From Photobacterium ganghwense (GTDB taxonomy: Bacteria > Pseudomonadota > Gammaproteobacteria > Enterobacterales > Vibrionaceae), in the NCBI RefSeq assembly GCF_003025595.1, contig NZ_PYMI01000004.1:62001-126000 (forward strand): 64,000 nt of DNA. Direction: 5' to 3'. The notes under the pieces were generated by a model. The model saw only the letters and a program-made list of their open reading frames with translations. It did not search any database and had not been told where the DNA came from. The number at the start of each line of letters is the position of its first letter. Position 1 is the first letter of the stretch. The translations under genes were made by a program, and so were the position numbers. Positions 51,637 through 60,380 of this stretch are shown in pieces.

Positions 51637-53043
51637 ATGTTCAAGAAAACCCTGCTTGCTGTTTCTCTCGCCGCGACATCCCTGTCTAGTGCCTCTGCTT
51701 TCGCCGTCGAACAAGTCGATCTTCTGATTAAAAACGCCACGGTACTTACCATGGATCAGAAGAAGAACGTCTTTGAACATGGTCTGGTTGCCGTAAAAGA
51801 CAATAAGATCGTAGCCGTTACCGACGGTAGTGATCTCAAAGAGTATGAAGCCAGCCAAACGATTGATGCCGATGGCGATATTGTCATGCCCGGCCTGATC
51901 AATACTCACACCCATGTATCAATGACCGTTTTCCGTTCAATGGCGGATGATGTGCCAGATCGCCTGCACCGTTATATTTTCCCGCTGGAAAGCAAACTGG
52001 TGTCACGTGATATGGTGCGAATCGGTGCTCAATTAGGCAACGTGGAAATGGTCAAAGGTGGTGTCACCACTTACGCCGACATGTACTATTTCGAGGATGA
52101 GGTTGCCAAGACTGTCGACAAGATTGGCATGCGGGCAGTTCTCGGTGAAACGGTGATTAAATTCCCGGTTGCTGATGCCGCCAATGCAGATGAAGGCATT
52201 CAGTACGCGGTCAATTTTATTGAGTCCTACAAAGATCACCCGCGTATTACACCGGCGTTTGCTCCTCACGCACCCTACACTAACACCACAGAAACGCTGA
52301 AGAAAATCACTGAGCTGTCGAAAAAATATGACGTGCCAGTGCTGATCCACCTGGCAGAGTCTGAGCGTGAAAATCAGGTGATTGCAGAGCGCAGCGGCGG
52401 CAAATCACCGGTTGAGTACATGGCTGACATTGGCGCACTGACACCTAACCTGGTGGGTGCGCATGTTATCAACGTCAGCGACAGCGATATTGCTCTGCTT
52501 AAACAGCATGATGTTGGCGTGGCTCACAATATGAGTGCCAATATTAAATCTGCCAAAGGTGTTTCACCAGCACTGAAGATGTTTGATGATGGACTGCGTA
52601 TTGGTCTGGGGACGGATGGGCCAATGTCCGGAAATACAATCAGCACCATTGACGAATTTAACCAAGTGGCAAAAGTCCACAAGCTGGTAAACAAAGATCG
52701 GGCAGCCATGCCGCCGGTAAAAGTCATTGAGATGGCAACCATAGGCGCAGCACGTGCACTGCACATGGAAGACAAGATTGGCTCTCTGGAGCCAGGCAAA
52801 CTGGCTGACATCATTGTGGTGGACACCAAAGCACCGAACATGGTGCCGGTTTACAACCCGTATTCTGCACTGGTGTATTCCGCCTACGCGACGAATGTTA
52901 AACACACCATCGTTGACGGGAAAGTACTGATGCAGGATCGCCAGTTGCTGACAGCAGATGAAAAAGCGATTCGCGATGAAGCACTTAAGTTTGCAGATAC
53001 CGTACGTAAAACTGTGATTGAAAGCGGCGAAGTCGTTCAGTAA
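51637..53043 (+). CDS. Exported amidohydrolase (TrzA/deaminase-type)
   Basis: About 468 residues. The start has a signal peptide (FKKTLLAVSLAATSLSSASAFA), unusual for this family and indicating export. The metal site of the TrzA/AtzA/MTA-SAH deaminase group is visible as INTHTHVSM, HLAESERE, HVINVSDSD and GLGTDGPMSGN. The C-terminal strand (GKLADIIVVD) fits the composite amidohydrolase domain. It may be a periplasmic deaminase of nucleoside-like or aryl compounds. GGAAAG precedes the ATG at 51637. Confidence 0.9.
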   Translation: MFKKTLLAVSLAATSLSSASAFAVEQVDLLIKNATVLTMDQKKNVFEHGLVAVKDNKIVAVTDGSDLKEYEASQTIDADGDIVMPGLINTHTHVSMTVFRSMADDVPDRLHRYIFPLESKLVSRDMVRIGAQLGNVEMVKGGVTTYADMYYFEDEVAKTVDKIGMRAVLGETVIKFPVADAANADEGIQYAVNFIESYKDHPRITPAFAPHAPYTNTTETLKKITELSKKYDVPVLIHLAESERENQVIAERSGGKSPVEYMADIGALTPNLVGAHVINVSDSDIALLKQHDVGVAHNMSANIKSAKGVSPALKMFDDGLRIGLGTDGPMSGNTISTIDEFNQVAKVHKLVNKDRAAMPPVKVIEMATIGAARALHMEDKIGSLEPGKLADIIVVDTKAPNMVPVYNPYSALVYSAYATNVKHTIVDGKVLMQDRQLLTADEKAIRDEALKFADTVRKTVIESGEVVQ

Positions 53044-53113
53044 TTCGCAGCCCTCAGGCTAGCCGTCTGTCTATATAGGTAAAAAATATAAAAAGACAGG
53101 TAAAAATCATAAA

Positions 53114-53136
53114 AAGCAGCAATCTGATTGCTGCTT
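53114..53136 (+). terminator. Rho-independent terminator of the amidohydrolase gene
   Basis: A 10-bp stem AAGCAGCAAT / ATTGCTGCTT with a CTG loop, an A tract before and a long T tract after. Confidence 0.88.
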
Positions 53137-53216
53137 TTTTTGTTTTTCATTCCTCTCCTTTTCATTGGAGTTGGCTTCTAGTCTCATCATCGAATTATCG
53201 TACAAAAAACATGGTT

Positions 53217-53239
53217 GATAATGATATTAATTCTCATTA
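53217..53239. promoter_or_regulatory. Fur box upstream of the superoxide dismutase gene
   Basis: GATAATGATATTAATTCTC matches 16 of 19 bases of the Fur consensus GATAATGATAATCATTATC. It ends about 35 bases before the start codon, in a position to repress transcription when iron is abundant. Confidence 0.8.
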
Positions 53240-53273
53240 ACATGTGGGAATAATAAACCAAGAGAGTACGATC

Positions 53274-53888
<615 letters not shown>

Positions 53889-53977
53889 TTTGAAATACCC
53901 AAGGTCGAGAGGCACTAAAGAGAAACTCTTGGGTTAAGAGGCTCTTGGGCTAAAAGGTTTATTGAGGAAAGGACATC

Positions 53978-54421
53978 ATGGACGTATCACGCTGGGAACA
54001 ACTGACACTACGCGCACTTCATTCTGAGCGGGAAGACAATCCTTCTATCGCGGTCGTCCATTATCAGCTTGCGCTGGCGGAGTCTCAACAGCTTACGCCG
54101 ATGAAAGGCACCCGGGATGAACTGGAAGAATTGCTCACCATTAAAGTGATGTCCTGCCATAATCTGGCTAACTTCTGGCGCAATCAGGGCGATGATGAAT
54201 TTGAGCTGAAGTATCTTCAGCTTGCCTCAGAGCAGGTCATGGCAATGGTTCCGCAATGTCCACGACGCAACTGTGAAAGTTTTATCGCCTCGTTGGGCTG
54301 TTGTAAAAGCGCGCTGATTGAATTTCTGAAACGCCATCCGAACCCAATTGTCGCCAGACAGGTTGAGAACATCAATGTCAGCAATCAGTGTGAATTAATC
54401 GCACGGTTCCGGCTGCACTAG
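53978..54421 (+). CDS. DUF2753 family protein
   Basis: 147 residues with a helical-repeat look (SIAVVHYQLALAESQQL; VMSCHNLANFWRNQGDDEFELKYLQLASEQVMAM), similar to TPR-type hairpins. Four Cys (CPRRNC and GCCKS) are conserved in the family. DUF2753 proteins are found in Vibrionaceae and have no known function. AGGAAAGGA precedes the ATG. It sits 89 bases after sodA. Confidence 0.85.
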   Translation: MDVSRWEQLTLRALHSEREDNPSIAVVHYQLALAESQQLTPMKGTRDELEELLTIKVMSCHNLANFWRNQGDDEFELKYLQLASEQVMAMVPQCPRRNCESFIASLGCCKSALIEFLKRHPNPIVARQVENINVSNQCELIARFRLH

Positions 54422-54496
54422 CAGACACTCAATTTTTCATAGCAAGCAGTAGACTGTCGCTTGGCGTCATCACTACCCGCCAGATACACCAGATAC

Positions 54497-54530
54497 AAAT
54501 AAGGCTCAGACTGATGTCTGAGCCTTATTT
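54497..54530. terminator. Rho-independent terminator
   Basis: A perfect 14-bp stem AAATAAGGCTCAGA / TCTGAGCCTTATTT with a 6-base loop. Confidence 0.9.
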
Positions 54531-54642
54531 ACCTGAGGGCTTTGTTTACCAGAGCCATCGGCTTAACCGGTAAAGAAACGCCACCACACAAATTGAGACA
54601 ACGGAAATAGCCTTTCCAAGAGCCCTATTCAATCACCGCGAA

Positions 54643-54873
54643 TTACGCAGCCATTGGATAGGACTCTCGTCCCGCATGTTTTGCTTTGCGGTTGAAGCTG
54701 CCTTTTCCTTTTTTCGCTTTTTCAACGCGAGAGCGGAACAGCTGGCTGGTAACCACTGCCTTCAACGCGTTATCACGGATGGTACCACGGCCGAATTCAG
54801 TGTCATTGACACGAAGTTCATGACCAATCTCGGTGTCTTTTACCGATGATTTTGCTTTACGATGTTTCGCCAT
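54643..54873 (-). CDS. arfA: Alternative ribosome-rescue factor ArfA
   Basis: Rescues ribosomes stalled on mRNAs without a stop codon by recruiting release factor 2. 76 residues. The ArfA core is unmistakable: GTIRDNALKAVVTSQLFRSR followed by VEKAKKGKGSFNRKAKH. Vibrio forms share the FGRGTI start of this core and the short tail. The N-terminus is about 30 residues longer than the E. coli core. A 5-bp stem with a GAGA loop (GGGAC / GTCCT) is near the end of the coding region, where other arfA mRNAs carry an RNase III/terminator hairpin. The start follows GAGGTGAAAT. Confidence 0.9.
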   Translation of the reverse strand: MAKHRKAKSSVKDTEIGHELRVNDTEFGRGTIRDNALKAVVTSQLFRSRVEKAKKGKGSFNRKAKHAGRESYPMAA

Positions 54874-55039
54874 ATTTCACCTCAATGGGATGGAATAGTT
54901 AAATAACCAGTCATGTGTCTATACAAGCAAGAAACACAAGGAAGTAACGGTTCAGTTTCACGCCAGCTCCCCTGTTTTTCGTGAGTGAGCATAGCGCTGC
55001 TGACACAGGAATACAAGCGGTGAACCGGGTAAAAGTACA

Positions 55040-56188
55040 CTATTTTTTTGTGTCCGCACCAGCCAATTGTACGCCGTATCTTTCTTGGTAAAGTTGCAGG
55101 AAAAACAATACGATATCTCTCGCCACCCGGTTGTTTTCACAATTTGCCAGAAACACCATTCCGGTCTGGGTATTGCGGTTAAAAACCATTTCCGTACGAA
55201 ACCCTTTCACCCATCCTCCATGGTGCACAAAACCAGTCAGCCCACGGTAATCAAACAGTCGCCATCCTAACCCGTAGGTCACATTGCTCATTCTGGCGCG
55301 ATAACGGTATTGATTCGCCCTGACATGTGGCTTATGCATAATCTCCAGCAGAGACGGCTCTAATACTGTCGGCTGCTGCCCCATCTGAGCCAGCATCCAT
55401 TTCGCGAGATCCTGCGCACTTGCATTAATTCCGGCAGCGGCAGGCACCCGATAGTAGAACGGAGTGGGCTGCACAGCCCCACAGCCCGACTTCACCTTAA
55501 CATGTGGCGAAGCCCGATTATCGGCCTGTTTGTAGCCCTCCATGCCAAAGGAGGCATTGTCCATCCTGAGCGGAATAAAGACCTGCTCTTTAACAAACGT
55601 CGGGTAATCCACTCCGGCGGCCAAGGCCAGCATGTCTGCCGATAAGTTATAAACTACATTCTGATAGCTGTAACAGTTACCCGGTTCGCAGACGAATTTT
55701 ACCCTGTTAAGAATCTGAAGAATTTTAGGATAAGACACATTGTCTTCCAGCAAATCAGAATAGGCCTGCGCGACCAACCCTGTCGATTGTGACAAGACAT
55801 GGCGTAGAGTCACTTCTTTACCCAGATCAGCGTCACTGAAGGTAATGTTTTCGAGGTATGGCACGACATGGGTATCCCATTCCAGCAAACCACGTTCGAC
55901 CAGAATCGACACCGCCGCTGAAGCGAATGTCTTAGATATAGAAGCCAGCGGGAATACAGTGGCTGAGTTAACCTTTTTATTCGAACCGTTTTTGACGACG
56001 CCATAGCCCCGTAACAATCTGATGTCACCGTTAATCACGACAGCCAGAGCGGCACCCGGAAGACCTTGCTTTACTTCTTTTTTTACATATTGATCGAGCT
56101 TAACGGCAATGTCGTCAAACTGGGCAGAGAACACAGAGCCGGAGGCCACCAGACAAGTGGCAAGTACCAGCGTCCTACAACTGTTCAT
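55040..56188 (-). CDS. Serine hydrolase of the class C beta-lactamase family
   Basis: 382 residues with a signal peptide (RTLVLATCLVASGSVFSA). The active-site motifs are SISKTFASAAV (SxxK), YSYQNVVYN (YxN) and FVHHGGWVKGF in place of KTG. HxG is common in esterase and peptidase members, so it need not be a drug-resistance beta-lactamase. It is periplasmic and stands alone. Family members include AmpC, D-aminopeptidases and esterases; the substrate is unknown. Confidence 0.85.
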   Translation of the reverse strand: MNSCRTLVLATCLVASGSVFSAQFDDIAVKLDQYVKKEVKQGLPGAALAVVINGDIRLLRGYGVVKNGSNKKVNSATVFPLASISKTFASAAVSILVERGLLEWDTHVVPYLENITFSDADLGKEVTLRHVLSQSTGLVAQAYSDLLEDNVSYPKILQILNRVKFVCEPGNCYSYQNVVYNLSADMLALAAGVDYPTFVKEQVFIPLRMDNASFGMEGYKQADNRASPHVKVKSGCGAVQPTPFYYRVPAAAGINASAQDLAKWMLAQMGQQPTVLEPSLLEIMHKPHVRANQYRYRARMSNVTYGLGWRLFDYRGLTGFVHHGGWVKGFRTEMVFNRNTQTGMVFLANCENNRVARDIVLFFLQLYQERYGVQLAGADTKK

Positions 56189-56936
56189 AAATGTATGTAC
56201 CTAGCCTAAAGCTCACTTATCGTATTAGTCAGACACCCAGATGGAGTCAGATTTTAAGCGTAGCTCTGGTGGCAGTACTTCCTACTTCTCTGTATTGAGA
56301 TTTTGAGAACAAAGTGCTGTCCTAGTACGCCTGCCGTTTGGAGCAGGCGATCGCACAGTGGCTAGAAGGAAGGGTGCGACAGACAGGAAGAAACAAGCTG
56401 GATCAAACCGAATCGAAGAGACGGAAAACAAGAAGCGAGCTGAACTCTGTTGCTGTGTATGCCAGCCAGAAAGTCAGGACGATGTAAAGTCGTACCCCAC
56501 AAACAAAAATATTTGGTGTTGAGCCAAGAAAAATACCATTTTATCCACTATTATATTTTTGTTCGTGCCAAAAAAATTTTAAATACTGTTCATTTGTAAT
56601 TTTATAAATTCAATCCATTTATATACACGAACAAGTGTTAGCTGAAAAATAAAATACAAGTGTACGCTCAAAGTAACAAACACAGAGTACAACTGTTCGC
56701 TTAAATTTGTTTTTTGATTAATTTTGGTGCAAACACTCAGTGAGAAAAATTCGCAATTAGATTTTTTGCACTATTCTTACATGCAGTGTAACTAATTGTT
56801 TTAATTTAAGTTAAACTCATCTGACCAGCACCAAACTGAGACCTGGAACACATTTTAACTTCCCATCTTCTAATTTAACGTTACAATACATCGCCTTGTT
56901 CTTGTGGCGAACAGAAGTATTAAAAGGTTTCGAATC
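56189..56936. other. Long A+T-rich intergenic region with three related motifs
   Basis: About 750 bases without a gene. Three related 13-mers occur upstream of the MaoC gene: ACAAGTGTTAGCT (56631), ACAAGTGTACGCT (56656) and ACAACTGTTCGCT (56689). These may be regulator sites. The rest holds runs of A and T and nothing else recognised. Confidence 0.5.
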
Positions 56937-57686
56937 ATGAAAGTTGCCGATTTTATCAAGCAGAAGCGTGAAAGCATTTTTCCTCATTCATTTGAGTTGA
57001 AAGATTTGCTGTCACCCTCACTTCGTGAGCACTGGCTTGATTTTGTGAATAAAACAAATAAATCACAGCTTGGCGCGTTAATTTCCGGAAAAACGTCTGC
57101 GTCAAATGACGACAATGTTGTTCATGCTGTCGAAACCCTTAAGAAGCCGGTTTTTGAAAAGCCATCTTTTGAAAAGACTGAAGCTGAAAAACCTGCGCCG
57201 GCTCCTGTTGTCATGAAACCGGAAGCGGAGCAGTTGTACAAAGAACTGACGGCATCTCTGGGGGAAGTACTTCACACGGGTGAATGGCTAATGGTGGATC
57301 AAGACCGCATCAACAAATTTGCGGACGTTACAGAAGATCACCAGTGGATTCACACCGACCCTGAACGTGCTGCTCAGGAGTCACCATTCAAAACCACAAT
57401 TGCACACGGTTTTCTGACTTTGTCATTACTTTCTGCCCTGACTGACAGTGTGGACCCGAACAAACAGAAGTTTCCGACCGCTAAAATGACCGTTAACCTG
57501 GGCTTTAACAAGGTACGCTTCCCTTACCCCGTCAAGTCCGGCAACCGCGTGCGTGCAACAACCCGTATTCAGTCAGTTACACCAATCAAACGTGGCCTGG
57601 AAATTGTTCAGGAGCTGACAGTCGAAATTGAAGGCGTTCGTCGTCCGGGCTGTGTGGCTGAATCGGTTATTCAGCTGCACTTCTGA
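56937..57686 (+). CDS. MaoC-like (R)-enoyl-CoA hydratase with N-terminal extension
   Basis: 249 residues. Residues 105-249 form a hot-dog hydratase: the hydratase-2 motif is FADVTEDHQWIHTDPERAAQ and IAHGFLTLSLLS, with the catalytic Asp and His visible. Similar PhaJ-type enzymes supply (R)-3-hydroxyacyl-CoA. The first 85 residues are an extension with a helix (FIKQKRESIFPHSFELKDLL) and a Lys/Glu/Pro linker with repeats (KPVFEKPSFEK). The ATG at 56937 is used; a GTG at 56904 is less likely. Confidence 0.87.
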   Translation: MKVADFIKQKRESIFPHSFELKDLLSPSLREHWLDFVNKTNKSQLGALISGKTSASNDDNVVHAVETLKKPVFEKPSFEKTEAEKPAPAPVVMKPEAEQLYKELTASLGEVLHTGEWLMVDQDRINKFADVTEDHQWIHTDPERAAQESPFKTTIAHGFLTLSLLSALTDSVDPNKQKFPTAKMTVNLGFNKVRFPYPVKSGNRVRATTRIQSVTPIKRGLEIVQELTVEIEGVRRPGCVAESVIQLHF

Positions 57687-57750
57687 TAGCGGCCTTACCG
57701 CTATTCGATATTACCGCTATTCGATACAGGTTAAACACCGTCCTCTCATA

Positions 57751-57779
57751 AAAATAAAGCGCCACTGGCGCTTTATTTT
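57751..57779. terminator. Rho-independent terminator
   Basis: Stem AAAATAAAGCGCC / GGCGCTTTATTTT with an ACT loop, flanked by A and T runs. Confidence 0.88.
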
Positions 57780-57884
57780 TTTCTGACGCCGCTTTTATTT
57801 CAGAATTGCGGACTCTCTGAGTTTTGGCTCGCTGCAATCGCTCTTACTGTTTTCCGCTCTACCTGCTGAACCGAAAGAAACCCC

Positions 57885-59447
57885 TCAGTTTTTAATGGCG
57901 AGATGAACCAAAGTGTCTTTCGCTTCCAGGTCATCCACGCTCCATCCCCTTCCCATTGCCGCACGTCGTAACGCAGCCAGATCCCCCATATAAGGTTCAG
58001 CATCATGCTTATTCAGGCTGATGTACTGATACTCTTCATGGCCTTTCCCGCACAACAACAGCACGTCATTAGGCATCAGCTGGTTCACGGCCTGCTCAAT
58101 GGCCAGTGCCCGATCAGGCACTATTACAGCTTTCGCCATCAGCGATGCGTCCAGATCGCGGGTCAACGCACTAAACATATCCGACTGATCCACACCCAGC
58201 GGATTATCGGTCGTAAAGACGACATGATCCGATTTTCCGGCACACAACCGCCCTATCTCAGGCGCATCTTCCAGCCGCTCTCCCGTCACACCAATGACGG
58301 TCAGCACTCTGCCAGCGCCATTTTCCTGCGACATGAGGGCTGACGAACCGGTGACTTGCAACTCAGGGACTGGCGAATCACCCCGAACGTTCTGATATAA
58401 GTTCAGTAAACTGTCGTAGTTATGGGCATAATCGAGAATGACGGTTGCGCCATTGGCTAAGGTATACACTTCACTGCGACCCGGTGCCGGTTGCAGTGCG
58501 CCCAGTCGGTTGACCGCGTCTGACATATTCAGCCCTGAAGCAACCAGCAACGCCAGCATCACCAGTGTGTTTTCAATGTTGAAATCGAATGGCAGAACTG
58601 TCGCCACAGGATACGTTTCCCCACCATAATGCAGAACAAACGTTGCGCCTTTGCACGTGGCCGTAATGTTCTGTGCGTACAAGTCAGCATCCGGGTCATA
58701 ACGGCTGAACGTTAGCATGGCGTATTTGCTTCGGCACCGATCAAGCACCGACACCACTTGCTCATCATCCAGATTCACGACCGCCGTACCTCCCGGCTTT
58801 AATCGGTCAATCAAGCGCAACTTGGCCTGAATGTAATCTTCTCGGTTACGGTGATAATCCAGATGATCCGAACCAATATTGGTGATAACAACGGCATCAA
58901 AATCAATATGTGTTACACGATCCTGCGATAGCGCATGGCTACTGACTTCCATCACATGGTGTGTAACCCCGGCTTGCTGCATCGCATGAAACAGGTTCAG
59001 CAACGTAATCGCATCGGGCGTGGTGTTATCCAGCGGGTAAAAAACATTGGCAAAGGCACTGCCCAACGTACCTGTGTACGCCGACATACCATCAATGTTC
59101 AGTAGCTGGCTCAAACAATACGCCACCGTTGTTTTTCCATTGGTGCCTGTTACGCCGATATGTTTCAGCTTATCCTGCGGGTACTGATAATACTGGTTGA
59201 TCAAACTGATACTGGTACTGTGGCTCGGGCTTACAAGGCAGGGTACCGAAATTTCCAGCTGACGATTTGCAATAACGGCAATCGCCCCACGGTTTACAGC
59301 GTCAGTTGCAGACAAGTGACTGTCCCAGGTCAGCCCCTGACGACAGACAAACACATCTCCGGGCTGGATTTTCTGACTGTGAGTTTTGAACGCTTTCACA
59401 TCGAGCGCATTGAGTGTGGCAAGTAAGGAATGATGACTGGAATTCAT
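57885..59447 (-). CDS. MurE-type Mur ligase, orphan paralog
   Basis: 520 residues with the three Mur-ligase domains. The ATP site is GVTGTNGKTTVAYC; central motifs are HHVMEVSSHALSQDRV and NIGSDHLDYHRNREDY; the C-terminal domain has AGRVLTVIGVTGERL and LLCGKGHEEYQ. MurE enzymes that add meso-diaminopimelate carry DNPR; here the motif is TDNPLGVD, so the Arg is replaced by Leu (about residue 414). The gene is not in a division-cell wall cluster. It may be a second ligase that joins a different amino acid to a Mur-type or other carboxylate. Confidence 0.8.
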   Translation of the reverse strand: MNSSHHSLLATLNALDVKAFKTHSQKIQPGDVFVCRQGLTWDSHLSATDAVNRGAIAVIANRQLEISVPCLVSPSHSTSISLINQYYQYPQDKLKHIGVTGTNGKTTVAYCLSQLLNIDGMSAYTGTLGSAFANVFYPLDNTTPDAITLLNLFHAMQQAGVTHHVMEVSSHALSQDRVTHIDFDAVVITNIGSDHLDYHRNREDYIQAKLRLIDRLKPGGTAVVNLDDEQVVSVLDRCRSKYAMLTFSRYDPDADLYAQNITATCKGATFVLHYGGETYPVATVLPFDFNIENTLVMLALLVASGLNMSDAVNRLGALQPAPGRSEVYTLANGATVILDYAHNYDSLLNLYQNVRGDSPVPELQVTGSSALMSQENGAGRVLTVIGVTGERLEDAPEIGRLCAGKSDHVVFTTDNPLGVDQSDMFSALTRDLDASLMAKAVIVPDRALAIEQAVNQLMPNDVLLLCGKGHEEYQYISLNKHDAEPYMGDLAALRRAAMGRGWSVDDLEAKDTLVHLAIKN

Positions 59448-59558
59448 TGGTGGTTCTCAAACTACACGAACAAGCACCACGAAAAATCGAAACGTGATGA
59501 AAATACTGGTATTTTACTGCTTTTAAGGACATTCGCGAAACAATAGAAGGGATTTATC

Positions 59559-60035
59559 GTGATTCATATTGAACCTTACGCCCCGCACCATACCAGCCAG
59601 ATCATTTCTCTAAAGATAGCAGATGGTCAGGAGCGATTTACCCTCCTGCCGGAGGGCTTCATTAGCGAGTCTCCCCCTCACCTTCACCGGCATGTCATTC
59701 TGCTTGAGGGGACTGTCATTGGCTACTTCCGAATTGATACCGCCTACCCGGAAAACTACCCGTTTTGCCCTCAGACCTCACTCGGATTACGGGCGCTTCT
59801 GATCGATTCCCGTCAGCAGGGTAAAGGCTATGGTCAGGCTGCCATGGCGGCACTCCCGATGTATCTTCGGGACGTGTACCCAGATCATCACGCGGTTTAC
59901 TTAACAGTTAACTGCCAGAACCCGGTTGCCCACCGCTGTTACATAAAAGCAGGCTTTGACGATACCAAAGAACTTTACCTAGGCGGCCCCGCCGGACCTC
60001 AGCACATTATGCGTATGGATCTCATCAACCGTTAA
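59559..60035 (+). CDS. GNAT-family N-acetyltransferase
   Basis: 158 residues. The acetyl-CoA-binding block is LGLRALLIDSRQQGKGYGQA and the following strand has VYLTVNCQNPVAHRCYIKAGF, a complete motif A and B. The start is GTG at 59559 with AAGGGA upstream. It is divergent from the MurE-like gene, with only 110 bases between their starts. The substrate is unknown. Confidence 0.88.
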   Translation: MIHIEPYAPHHTSQIISLKIADGQERFTLLPEGFISESPPHLHRHVILLEGTVIGYFRIDTAYPENYPFCPQTSLGLRALLIDSRQQGKGYGQAAMAALPMYLRDVYPDHHAVYLTVNCQNPVAHRCYIKAGFDDTKELYLGGPAGPQHIMRMDLINR

Positions 60036-60380
60036 GTGTCGACACAATATACTGAGGAAACAGCAGAGCATGGCAGGTCGCGATCAATCCTCTGACCGAA
60101 TCGTACCTGCCCTCTCATCCAAACACCAGCTCACCCCATACGTTGTCATTGAGTTTAATACAATCAAGACCATACCCTAAAGACGAAACCATTAAGCCCA
60201 ACCCATAAGCCCCTATAACAAGATAGATACGAACGACATCCACTGACTTCGGCCCAAATGGCTTTTCCACATATTACGTATACACTTTTTACTTGGGCAT
60301 ATTTGCATCGCAACTAGTCTTCATCGCCTGAATCGAGTGAAGGTTCTCACCTGATACCGCCAGTTTCCAGGAGTCTAGGC
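60036..60380. other. Intergenic region upstream of the DUF3604 gene
   Basis: About 345 bases with no gene, RNA or operator recognised. It is presumably the promoter region for the three-gene unit that follows. CAGGAGT at 60368-60374 is the ribosome binding site. Confidence 0.4.

Noticed and set aside
55040..56188. AmpC-type beta-lactamase conferring resistance
   Set aside because: The third motif is HHGG instead of KTG, and many esterases and peptidases share the SxxK/YxN pair, so only the family is claimed.
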